From positions 16,866,001-16,930,000 of the forward strand of contig NC_085107.1 of the NCBI RefSeq assembly GCF_030269925.1: 64,000 bases of DNA, written 5' to 3'. The notes below the pieces were generated by a model. That model searched no databases. It was not told the origin of the DNA and saw nothing but the letters and a program-made list of their open reading frames with translations. This DNA comes from Bombyx mori. Its lineage: Eukaryota; Arthropoda; Insecta; Lepidoptera; Bombycidae. Of the stretch, positions 1 to 12,100 are shown one piece after another (position 1 is the stretch's first letter; every line of letters starts with the position of its first letter). The position numbers were made by a program, and so were the translations under genes.

Positions 1-134
1 TTATTGTTATTGGTGTTGTGCTATTCATGTACAAAGACCAAAAGAGAGTAACTGATGAAACACCAGGCATCGGAATTGGAGAACTACTCTTGATATTGTC
101 ACTTCTCATGGATGGCCTGACAGGTGCTGTGCAG
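1..134 (+). CDS. Slc35b1: Slc35b1 internal exon (left edge of window)
   Basis: The open frame starts at base 3 and reads [12 protein letters not shown], then DGLTGAVQ, immediately before a gtaagc donor at 135. It ends in phase 0. A hydrophobic helix is followed by a short loop and the conserved LMDGLTGA helix of the SLC35B family. The exon continues to the left of the window. Confidence 0.88.
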
Positions 135-3100
135 GTAAGCATTTTTTTTGGTGTATTAATAAAATTTTCAATTAACCTTTTAGAATTAGTTCAACATATT
201 CTTTTATAAGGTTATGATAGCTGAGTCCAAATATTGTGAGACACACAGAGTACACAGAGTAGACTTCATCGAATTATACCGGACTCATGATTATTGAAGT
301 CCAGTATCTTTTGACTTTATCAGAACCTTACATTAGCTAGTGTCAGTTCTACAGTGAGTGGGCTTGTATGTCGTTCCAGTCAGGCTTTGTTAATAAAAAA
401 TAAAAACTGTAACATTGTGTAGAGTACAAAAATTCGTACTTGCCAGCGGGAATCGAACTCCGGTGCATCACTGGATACAAATGCACCGGACCTCTGATCT
501 TTTAGGCCACGACGACTTCAAGCCATAGTCTTTGAGAATAGAACTATAATAATGTTCAAACTTGTAATTTTAATAAATTATAGTCGAATTTCCACTACTG
601 GGGGACCACAATAGTAGAATTATTTTGTCCGTGCAGTTTGGGTCATAAATAATCGGAGCGGTGAAGCGAGTATTTTGCTCTCTCTTCCACTCACGAGCCT
701 TATGCACGGGCATAATGATGCGCATTATTGTTGTCGATAAGCGTTATCGATAGTGTACTTAGTTTTGTTATTTTGTGGGCTAGTGATAAAAATGAAAGAA
801 AAAATCACTAATCGAACACTTACAACACATATCGCCGCAGCAAATTAACGAGAAAGGCAGAAATTAACACTTTGTAACTTTTCGGAATCTATGCTCATTT
901 GAGTGAAAATTTTTAACACATTGTTGATAATATCACGTGCTTGTGCTGGTATTTGAATACTTTCTGCTGTTTTGGTACAAAACAAAGGAATAGCCATTGG
1001 AAAATCAGAGAGCAAATGTCCAAACACAATTCTCTTCGACATATGTACTACAATTTGCAGGAACAACAAATGACTCATAACATAACAATGCCTCACCACC
1101 CTTCGTATACCGCCCCGCCGCCGTGTACCTGCCTTCGATGATTTATTTGTTTTTATCGATAATGGCGTTGCGCCCGCGCAACATGCTCACCGCCCTAGCC
1201 GGGCTAGAGTCTGGCAAATGAAAGTAGAGACTGAAAAAGCGCGGCAAATTTAAAAAATATCAGTATACCCCAAAATTAGTATGACATACCTGGGATAACC
1301 TAATTTGATACTTTATAATATAAAATAATTTGTTTTTGCTGAAAAATAGTATTATTTGTACACTACTGCTTGACTGCATGTGGACAGGTCCAAGAATGGG
1401 AATAAGTCTATGAAATAAATCAACACTGCGGTAGGAGTAGTACTAACCTACCTCGGTAACCTCTTATCAAAAGAAACTAATCACTAAGTTTTTGATAAAT
1501 ACGATTGCTATAAATTCAAGTTCCCAGAAGGATTCCGGGGAGGCCTTTGCCCACCTGTAGCTTAGGTTAGGTAAGTTAAAGATAATAATATTAAAATGGC
1601 TAGCGCTAATCGCGTAAAACCGAATTTCTATTCAGAGATGTAAAATCACTACCTATATTGATCCAAATCAAAGAAACACGTGACATTTCGAAAAATCAGT
1701 TTACTACGTCTGAATCAAAAATAAGAGTAGGTCTTCTTCTTCTTCTTAGTCGAATACTTCATTGCTGAAGGTCGTGTCCTTGAAAGCCCTTCGTGGCTCA
1801 TTGTACCCTCAGCTTCCATTTGCTTCGGTTTTCGGCTTCTCTCAGGGCGTTGGTAACAGAGAGTCCAGTGAGCGCAGTTATCTGATCCGACCAACGGTTT
1901 GGTGGCCGGCCGGCGGGTCTTTTCCCTTCTACCTTGCCCACCACAATCAATCTTTCAAGGTTGTCTGGTGGCCGCCGAGCAATATGACCAAAGTAACCAA
2001 GAGTCTTCTGGTAGCAAATCGTCGACAGTCTCGTTTCTATACGAAGTTGCTCGAGGCAGCAATCTGTAGCAATCTGATTTAAAACAACAACAATATTCTA
2101 TAATAATTTTAGTTTATTCACTTTCATAATCAAAATCTCAATCTAAAACTTCCATGTGAAAAGATTCATTAGAGTCACTGAAATGACTGTTTCCTACATT
2201 AATAATAATATTTTCCAAGTTATTTTCTGTAATTCTGTCCCTTTCTTTATATTTATTTTCAACATGTATGACATGATCAGTAATTTTCTTCCATTTTTCT
2301 GGAGTTATGGTTTCAAACGATTCTTATATAACCCCCACTAACTCCACTGCCGCCAGGGCAATATTTTTACTTGCCACTACGTTTAGCCAAACTCCATATC
2401 AGCTCAATGGCGTTTAAATCGAGTGGTAGGGGGGAAGTCGTAATACCTCATGAACATTCTGCTTCAGAAGTTCATCAGCTTCATATACTTACTGGTTCTG
2501 GTGTGTTTCGTTTTACACAACATAGGAGCTTTGCTTTTGTGTGATATTCTTCAAACAGAGTATCATTCAAAGTAAGCCATTCTCTTATGTCGTTTTTGCG
2601 ATTTTGTGATGTAGGAGCTTTATTTACCATGATTGAATGGTACGGTAACTGGCGTTATCCATAACTATTACACTCGGCTCATTTAAATTGGGTATAAGCT
2701 TTTCTCTTAGCCATTTATTAAAGTTTAGAGCATTCATGTCGTGGTGGTAGTCCGCCATATTGGATTTAGTGCTAAAGACTAACAATGAGTTTGGCACAGC
2801 GCCTTCTCTGATCCAGCATGTACAATTGTGTACCTTTTCCCTGTCGAAACATTTTCAATTGCACCACTTGTAGATGGACCTTGCCAAGGCTCCTTGGGCT
2901 TGTAGTTTTTATGAACATAGGTCTCGTCTAAATAAGTTATTGACTTTCCTTCTCTACGTTTCAAAGCCATGGTTCTTAAAAACCGATGTCTCCAGGCAGA
3001 TATGTCATAACGTTCAATTAACAATGAACGCTCATTCTTATTTTTCTTAAATTCATAGCCATTGGACAATAATAAGTGGCGAAGAGTTTCCCTGCATCCA

Positions 3101-6100
3101 TTAAATCCAATGCTTTCTCTTAATTCCATTAACACAGCGTAGGAACGTAGGAACTTTGTTTTCTAACGATGTGAAATTCGTTAATTTTGTTACGAATAGC
3201 ATCTATGTCGAAACTATCTAGGTCGGACACTGTGGGCTTATGTGGTCGTTTTTTCCCTGGGGTATTCCAGACACCTTCATTTACTGTACCTTCCTTTTTT
3301 AACATTTTTAATGTTGTAACACTCAATTCTGTAAAGAATGATGAAACAGAATGATTAGGTGCTACATTTGAAGTCGTCGTGGCCTAAAGGATAAGAATAT
3401 ATATAAATAAATATTGATTGCGATGATTTATTATGACTTTCGAAGTGGTTTAACACAAAAACAGTGTGTTAACCGGATGATTTCTGCATTTGGTGATGAA
3501 GCCCCATCCAAAACCACAATTTATCGCTGGTTTGCTGAGTTTCAACGTGGACGTGTCAAGCTCAGTGATGATCCCCGTCAAGCTCGTCCAAAAACTGCAT
3601 TCACCCAAGAAAACGTTGATGCTGTGCGTAAGCTGATTGAGGAAGATCGACATGTGACATACCGCGAAATTCAGGCAACTTTAAACATTGGCATGAGTCA
3701 AATACAAATAATCTTGCATGAACAATTAGGTGTAAAAAAGTTGTTTTCCCGATGGATACCGCATTCGCTCTGTGAAGAGCAAAAAGCGGCTCGCGTTACT
3801 TGGTGCGTCAGAAATCTCGAAAGATTCCACCCAGGATCCTCAAATGCTGTATACAACATTGTATCAGGTGACGAATCCTGGATATACGCGTACGAACCCG
3901 AAACAAAAAACCAGTCACGAGTTTGGGTGTTCGAAAATGAGTTAAAGCCAACAAAAATTGTTCGTTCACGGAGTGTTGCAAAAAAAATGGTGGCCACGTT
4001 TGTCTCCAAAACCGGCCATGTTACGACTATTCCTCTTGAGGGACAAAGAACGGTTAATGCAGAATGGTATGCTAGCATTTGTTTGCCACAGGTCGTTTCT
4101 GAACTCCGTAAAAAGAAATGCAACCGCCGCATCATCCTCCATCACGACAATGCGAGTTCTCACACCGCGCACAGGACAAAAGAGTTTTTAGAGCAAGAAA
4201 ACATAAATTATTAGACTATCCGCCGTACAGCCCCGACCTAAGCCCTAATGATTTCTATACTTTCCCTAAAATAAAGAATAAATTGCGTGGACAGAGATTT
4301 TCATCACCTGAAGAAGCTGTGGACGCCTACAAAACGGCCATTTTGGAGACCCCAACTTCAGAATGGAATGGTTGCTTCAATGATTGGTTCCATCGTATGG
4401 AAAAATGTGTCAAATTTCGCGGAGAATACTTCGAAAAGTAATAAATACATTTTTAAATAGTAATGTTGTGTCACTTCGTTAATTCCCGAAATTTTCAGTG
4501 CCGCCCTCGTACTCGGAATATCGTAAGAGATGGCCCTCCCTTCCTCAAATGATTATTGGACTTATAGATAAACACAAAGTGAATAGTACCTTGACACAAC
4601 AGCTCGAAATCTCAATTGTATTAAAAAATAGGCGATAGTAGCGATAGATTTAAGTCGTCGTGGCCTAAAGTATAAGACGTCCGGTGCATTCGTGTTGAGC
4701 GATGCACCGGTGTTCGCATCCCGCTGGCGGGTACCAATTTTTCTAATGAAATACGTACTTAACCAATGTTCACGATTGACTTCCACGGTGAAGGAATAAC
4801 ATCGTGTAATAAAAATCAAACCCGCAAAATTATAATATGCGTAATCACTGGTGGTAGGACCTCTTGTGAGTCCGCACGGGTAGGTACCACCACCCCGCCC
4901 CGCCTAACAGCTTGTTTTGACAAATTGAATTTAAAATTTTGTCTAACATTGCCATACGAAAAGACTGCAGATAATTCGAGTGTCTACTTTCGCTTGCCAG
5001 GCTCTATGTTTTATGACCCAAACTGCACGGACAAAATAATTCTACTATAGTCACTTTAGATTCTTAAGGCGATCTTTCTTAATGTTTATTATAACGATTT
5101 CCGACCAACATACTTAAAGTCCACCTAAGAAACAAATCTATTACAGTGCATCTTCATTCTTGAATCTATATATAATATGTGTAAGAAAATATGCAACAGT
5201 TGTCCAAAGAGATAGCACGGTCCTAGATTAATCTGTACCAATCTTGTCTACATAGCACCAGTAGACAATACAGCTAGGAATCTGTAACAACCTTTAGAAT
5301 TTATACATACCTTACATGCCTTACCATCGTAGTCTGCTCTGTTTTTTTTATAGGATCATATTTTTTGTTTTTATTGTATATACTTAGTCTGGCCATAAAT
5401 ACTGTTACAATTAAAAATAAACAAAATATTACATTTGAATTTGGAATCTGTCATTTTTATATGATTGCTCATTAAAGATGGGTTAATACCGATATTTGTC
5501 AATATTAGCTAATACTAATATATTCATTATGTAATATTATAATACCTTAACTAATACGTGAATATCCTGATATCTTAATATACTTCGATAAAACGGGTAA
5601 ACGAGTTAAACCTAATACGGTATTCGTGAAATAAGTTAATAATCATAGATAATACACATAAATTAGTTCTTAATAATATAAATAGTATTCATTATATCTA
5701 GGTTGAATTTGACTTCATACTAAATATTTTACAAGTAATATTATGTACATTAAAATTAATATTATTATTAAATCAGAATTTGGTCAACATTGTACATTAA
5801 TATAAACAACAAGTTAGTAATATTATTTATTTCTTATTGCTGCATAAAAACATCAGCTTTTTTACTTTTTCTACCGAAAGACTGGTACGTCGCCGCGTTG
5901 GTCAGAAATGAGCTTACGAGATTTTAAAAAATCCTCTCACATGGTACTCAGGTGGCTAGTAGGTACACAACAGTTATAATATTATAATCCACGAACCGTT
6001 TGTTTAGGAAGTCATTTCGATTCAAAAATCAAACTTTTATTTATATTTTGAGAAGTTCTTAGAAGATAATTAAATACCACCGCAAAAATATATTTTCATA

Positions 6101-9100
6101 ATAATTTATTATGTAAAAACACTTAATTTAGTTTTGGCCGTATTACGTTTTGTGTAGAAATATTTTAATTTATGAAATTGGTAAACAATGTCAACTACCT
6201 ACTTCCGTTTTTCAAATCATCGTTTTAAAACCAACTAATTCGAAGGGAACAGAAAATAAAATTAAAATAATGAAAATAAAGCTCCCCGATTTTATTCCAA
6301 TAAATGTAAAAATGCACTATTTTGCCTTGAGTAGAATCTTTAGTTGAATCAAGAAATGAAGGAAGGCAAGAAGGAAGGAAACATTAAAAAGTAATGCATT
6401 TAAAAATTCCTACTAGCATCTTTGACATGTAAAAAGTGCAATACAAAATAGTCCTTAAACTCATAATGATATGTACTTATTTTCATTGCTCAGTATATAA
6501 ACATGTAGTTTATCTCACTTACTCTTAGCGCATGCAGTATTGTTATGAATGTGATAGACAGATATCCACGAGACACGTACGGCGTATGCCAGTATATTTT
6601 CGAGTGATAGATACAATCCGACCGATGTGAGTTAGCTGATTATTATGAATAAAGTGAATACGGAATATTAGCATATCAGAATTCGACGGATTACCGATAC
6701 AAGAATACAAGCTGTATTACGAATATCTTAATGAATACTAATATATCGGTCTCACCCTTATTGCTCATTGAGTTTTCCAATTTTGGCGCCAATACATTGT
6801 ACAATATTTTGCGATATTAAAATGGAGTGGGGTGATAAAGAGAACCGGATCGCTGTGATTGCATTACACAAAGTAGGTGTGGAGCCAAATGCAATTTTTA
6901 AAACTCTCCATACGCTTAGGATTAGTAAAATGTTTGTGTACCGGGCTATTAATAGGTGCAATGTGAAACCTCCTCTGTTTGTGACAGAAAAAGATCTGGC
7001 CGTCCACGTAGTGTTCGTACGAAAAAGGTGGTCAAAGCAGCAAGGGAAAGAATTCGAAGAAATCCTGTCCGAAAGCAAAAGATTTTATCTCGGGAGATGA
7101 AGATAGCACCTAGAATCATGTCGCGTATTTTAAAAGATGACTTAATACTTGCAGCCTATAAGAGACGTACTGGTCATTTCTTAACTGATAATTTAAAAGA
7201 GAATAGGGTGGTAAAATCTAAACAACTACTGAAGCGGTATGCAAAGGGAGGTCATAGAAAAATTTTGTTTACGGATGAGAATTTTTTTACAATTGAGCAA
7301 CATTTTAACAAACAAAATGACCGTATTTATGCTCAAAACTCTAAGGAAGCTTCCCAATTAGTCGACAGAGTGCAACGTGGGCACTATCCGACTTCAGTGA
7401 TGGTTTGGTGGGGTATTAGCTATGAAGGAGTGACTGAGCCATACTTTTGTGAAAAAAGTATCAAAACATCGGCACAAGTGTATCAAGATACCATTCTTGA
7501 AAAGGTAGTGAAGCCCCTTAACAACACCATGTTCAATAATCAAGAATGGTCCTTCCAGTAAGACTCGGCGCCAGGTCATAAAGCTCGGTCTACGCAGTCT
7601 TGGTTGGAAACGAACGTTTCTGACTTCATCAGAGCTGAAGACTGGCCGTCGTCTAGTCCCGATCTTAATCCGCTGGATTATGATTTATGGTCAGTTTTAG
7701 AAACTGCGGCTTGCTCTAAACGCCAGATAATTTGGAGTCCCTAAAACAATCCGTACGATTGGCAGTGAAAATGTTTCCCATGGAAAGAGTGCGTGCTTCT
7801 ATTGATAACTGGCCTCAACGTTTAAAGGACTGTATTGCAGCCAATGGAGACCACTTCGAATAAGCTTTTTACACTTTGAATAGTTTTATATTTATGTATT
7901 ACACTAACACACTGTAAAAGTAATAAATGTTATTTGCAATAGATTTTTTATTATTTTTAATTGTAACAGTATTTATGGCCAGACTAAGTATATTAAGTGA
8001 ACGACCTCATGGCCTATTTGGTGTTAAGTGCTTACCGGAACTCATAGTAACACAAGGTGAATTCCGACACTGTAAAAGTAATAAATGTTATTTGCAATAG
8101 ATTTTTTATTATTTTTAATTGTAACAGTATTTATGGCCAGACTAAGTATATTAAGTGAACGACCTCATGGCCTATTTGGTGTTAAGTGCTTACCGGAACT
8201 CATAGTAACACAAGGTGAATTCCGTCATCCATTTCGAGACTTGAGGCCTAAGTCAAAGACATAGTTTTATGATTGTCCCGCACTTCAAACTGGAATACAC
8301 AATTACCTCGCGTGAAAGTTTGATTCAGCATAATTTTTCAATAAGATGCTTTCAACATGTGATGAATTCTTATAGTGGGCTCGACAATATATTTAGTCCA
8401 ATAAATTTTCATTTAGTTTGGAATAAAAATCATACTCAGAAACATCAGTTAGAATAAATTCAAAATAATAATTTTTTCTTTCTCTTTTTATAGGAACGGA
8501 TTAAAAGCGAACATTCTCCAACTGCGTACGCAATGATGTTGAACACGAACTGGTGGTATGTCGAGTTTGTGCCTATCGTATCTGAAAAATGACATAAAAA
8601 AACTGGAACAGTGTAACAGTGATAAACAAGATGTCGCGCGAGAAGAACAATAGATCAACTAAAATTAGAAACGTTCTTCACTTTTCATTAGAATTGCTAT
8701 GCCTCAGCCTTAGCGAATTATCCGTATATTTAGCGATTGCACACCGCGAACTTTGTTTTGTTGGCATTTATTTTTATTCTCGTGAATTAACAAATTAAAT
8801 AAAGGCTTATCTGCCTGTGCCACACAAACTGTTAAATTGTAAAGCTAGAACTAGAATTAACAAAACTAATATAATACTTTTAAAGCTTAACATAGCAATT
8901 TCTAGTAAAAAGGAAAATGCTGAATGCGATCATATCGTAAATAAGTGTTGATGTTTTAAATGAGTATTGAAAATGCATTTTAGGTCTACTATAATTCTAA
9001 CGATCGGCGTGGTATTGAGCGGTGAAATATTCCAGTTTATCCGTTTCGTGTCTGTGTACCCCGAAGTCATCGTATTTATCATCAGCTTGGCTCTAATGGG

Positions 9101-12100
9101 AGCTCTAGGCCAACTGTTTATATTTTATATGGTGAGTTAGTTTTGCAATTAAAAATACCTTTTGTAAATTGAATTTTAACGAATTTTCCAACAATGTTTG
9201 CTTAAATTAGAATTTCATAAAATCATTCATATCTCAAAGGTGCATATTTAATGCTTGTTAAACGTTTTGTAAAAAAATTGAATCTCGGTTAATAATAGCA
9301 AAGCTACAAAGCAAAATGACGTTTGAATGTTATGCGGATTCCCAATGGTAAGATATTATTATTAAACATTATTATTGAGCCGACGAGAAATTGCGATCCT
9401 GACGGTCTGTCAATTGATCATGCTAGTGATGGAGAATATAATATACTTAATTATACTAATAATTATTTGTACTTACTTACACTTATTTATTATATTTTCT
9501 TCGGATTTCGGGAGTCGTAGATGTAGTTCAAATTTTACGGTTTTATTTTCCATTTATTGTTTTCACTTTATTAGTTTCATTTGTTTAAATGGATATACAT
9601 ATGGATACAAAAATGCTAGGCGTGCGCAACTAAGTTTTCGCTGTTTGTCAATAGATGGCTGCAGCCATAAGTGCTTGTCGATCGATTTTGACAGATCTAA
9701 AACCTTGTGAACTGAGCTTAAAGATACGGTAAACAAACCTCTTTCACACATTAGTGATTTTGTTTTGTGTTAAATTAGTTTAGATTGTCTGAAAATGACT
9801 GCTTTTGTACTAACTATGCCATCATTTGCGGGAAGTGTTGCTTTTATTTTGCCATTCGAAGAAAACGGCGACTGCACCACATTGAGGGCTCCAAAATGCT
9901 TACGGCGATCCTGCTTTGAGCGAAACAATCGTGACGTGATTGGTTTCGTCGATTCAAAAACGGTGATTTTAATGCTAACAACAATCCGCGTGAAGGAAAG
10001 CCAAAACCCTTCCAAGAGGCTGCATTAGAGGCATTGATGTTCAGGAGTCCTGTCAAACGCATAGTCAATTTGCTCCAGCATTAGAATTTGGCCGCCAAGA
10101 CATTTCCAAGCAATTTAATGCATCGGGAATGATTCAGAGGCAAATAATTTGGGTTCCTTATGAGTTGAAGCGAAGAGATGCCGAGGAACATTTTGTCGCA
10201 TGTGAAAAGCTGTAAAAAACGAAAGGTTTTGTTCAATAGCTTCGTGACGGGTGGTGAAAATTGGATTCAATACTGCAATCTAACCAAATTCTCTGGTATT
10301 ACCCGGTCAAGAGTCTACGTCATCAGGCCGGCCGAATATTCACACTGCCAAAGTTGAGCTGTCTATTTGGTAGGACCAGGTCGGCATTAATTATTATGAG
10401 CTATCGGAACGGAATGAAACCGTTTTGGGCGAAAATATCGAACTCAGTGAATGCGATTAAGCCGAGCATCGTGCGAACAACAGCCAAAATCCGAACTGAG
10501 GCATGATTAAAAGTGATTCTCTTGCATGATAACGCTCACCCTTGCTTTGCCAAACCCGTAAAACTTGGAAACGATCAAATGGGTCTTTCGGCGTCATTCA
10601 CAGTGGGTCTCTAGATATTGCGCCGTCCGATTATTATTTCTACCGTTCAATGGCTCATGGTCAATAGTTCCGCTCATCAAAGGATAAATTAAATCTTTAG
10701 ACAATTTTTCACAATAAAGTTACATTATCAATTTTAAAAAACAAGCGAGAACTTAGCTGCGGACCTTTATTTTAAATTAATATTAGCGCTCAAAAGTATT
10801 TTGACGAATTATTCAATTAATTTAATTCAATTAATAGTCGATACCGTCATGTGACATTAAATTGAATCTGCGTTCATCACTACAAAGTTCGTATTTCGAA
10901 AATTCAAAATTCGTAGATACCAATAGCTTTTTCGTCGGTCTTCGTCCACGTAATCAAAGAGTTTCCAGAATTGTTTAATAGTGGCAATATGAATGTAAAG
11001 TAAGGCCAACCAGACGAGACAAAAAATGTAAACAAAGTTTTAGGAGTTAAAAATATTTTTATTTAAATAAATTATTACAAAGTTCGAATTTTAATCGCCG
11101 TCATCTGTACTTACTAGACAAAGATGATTCGTCGGAAGAGTCCGAGTCAGCTGTATTTTATGATAAAACTATCTATTGTATTATCAATCATGTTGTCAAT
11201 ATTGCTATAAAAATTGTCCTCGACTTTTATAACATGATCCACACAATTTTGCCATTTATCAGCAGATACACGTTGGATCCCCTCTTGTAACAGTTTTTTC
11301 ATATCTTAAAATTTAAATGTAGTACTCACAATAACAGCAAAAATCAAAAATAAAACTAACAAAAACGGAATTATAACAACAACAAACCAAGTAAATACGG
11401 AAACGAAAAAATATGTGTCACTTCGAACGCAATCTAAACAGGAATGAACTTGTTCACAAAGTGGCGGACCAAATGTTGACAACTGCGGTACTCAGTGCTT
11501 TCCTGTACCACGAAACACACAACGACAGCTGTTGTCGACCAACTGACGCCGTAACTGCGCGTACGAGTGATAAGGACAGAGATAATAATCCCTCGCTATC
11601 GCAATGTAACTCAGTAACGGTTCGCTTGTTAACTTTTATTATCTCGTCTGGTTGGCCTAAGTTTAGACGTTATATTTTTCTTTCTTTTTCTTTCTTTGTA
11701 TAATTCCAACTGATTTTCGGACATTACTTGTTGATGATTGATCTTGTTCGCATGTGATTGGAATAGTCCCGTAGGCTGTAAACGATTGTGTAAGGAAAAG
11801 TAAAAAAACTTACGTAGTGATTGCGTGTAGGAGACAGATTGTTTTGGACGTCCACTATTTTAGTTAGGCTTTATTTATTTTTTATTGCGTATATAGGGTG
11901 GACGAGCTCACAGCCCACCTGGTGTTAAGTGGTTACTGGAGCCCATAGACATCTACAACGTAAATGCACCACCCCACCCACCTTGAGATATAAGTTCTAA
12001 GGTCTCAATATAGTATTCGTTTATTATCAACTTATTCCATTCAGTAACGATCTTGAAATACGAGCTATTTGGGTTTATTTCAGTCCATTCTTTAGTGCCT

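Larger units (their letters stand above)
611..5048. mobile_element. 4.4 kb composite bounded by a 39-bp perfect inverted repeat
   Basis: Bases 611-649 and the reverse complement of 5010-5048 are identical over 39 bp, starting atagtagaattattttgtcc. The right arm's next segment (agcctggcaagcgaaagtag on the reverse strand) is matched imperfectly at 1207-1230, so the left arm seems to carry a roughly 550-bp insertion at 650-1204. A TA lies at each outer end. The interior holds transposase relics, a LINE tail, a mariner and SINE pieces. The 39-bp match is seen directly; that these are one element's ends is inferred. Confidence 0.65.
5391..7990 (+). mobile_element. maT-like (DD37D) Tc1/mariner transposon, copy 1, split by a 1.3 kb insertion
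   Basis: The ends are perfect inverted repeats of about 33 bp starting tacttagtctggccataaat and lie between TA dinucleotides. Without the insertion at 5473-6760 the element is about 1.3 kb, normal for the family. Its transposase is broken. The same ends recur at 18863-20171 and, on the left only, at 52109. Confidence 0.9.

Noticed and set aside
3450..4191. Antisense and overlapping frames within the mariner
   Set aside because: These are shadows of the transposase frame with no independent motifs.
6150..6347. 65-codon frame in the hAT-like insert as a possible transposase part
   Set aside because: No zinc-finger, catalytic or dimerisation motif; the composition matches the AT-rich background.
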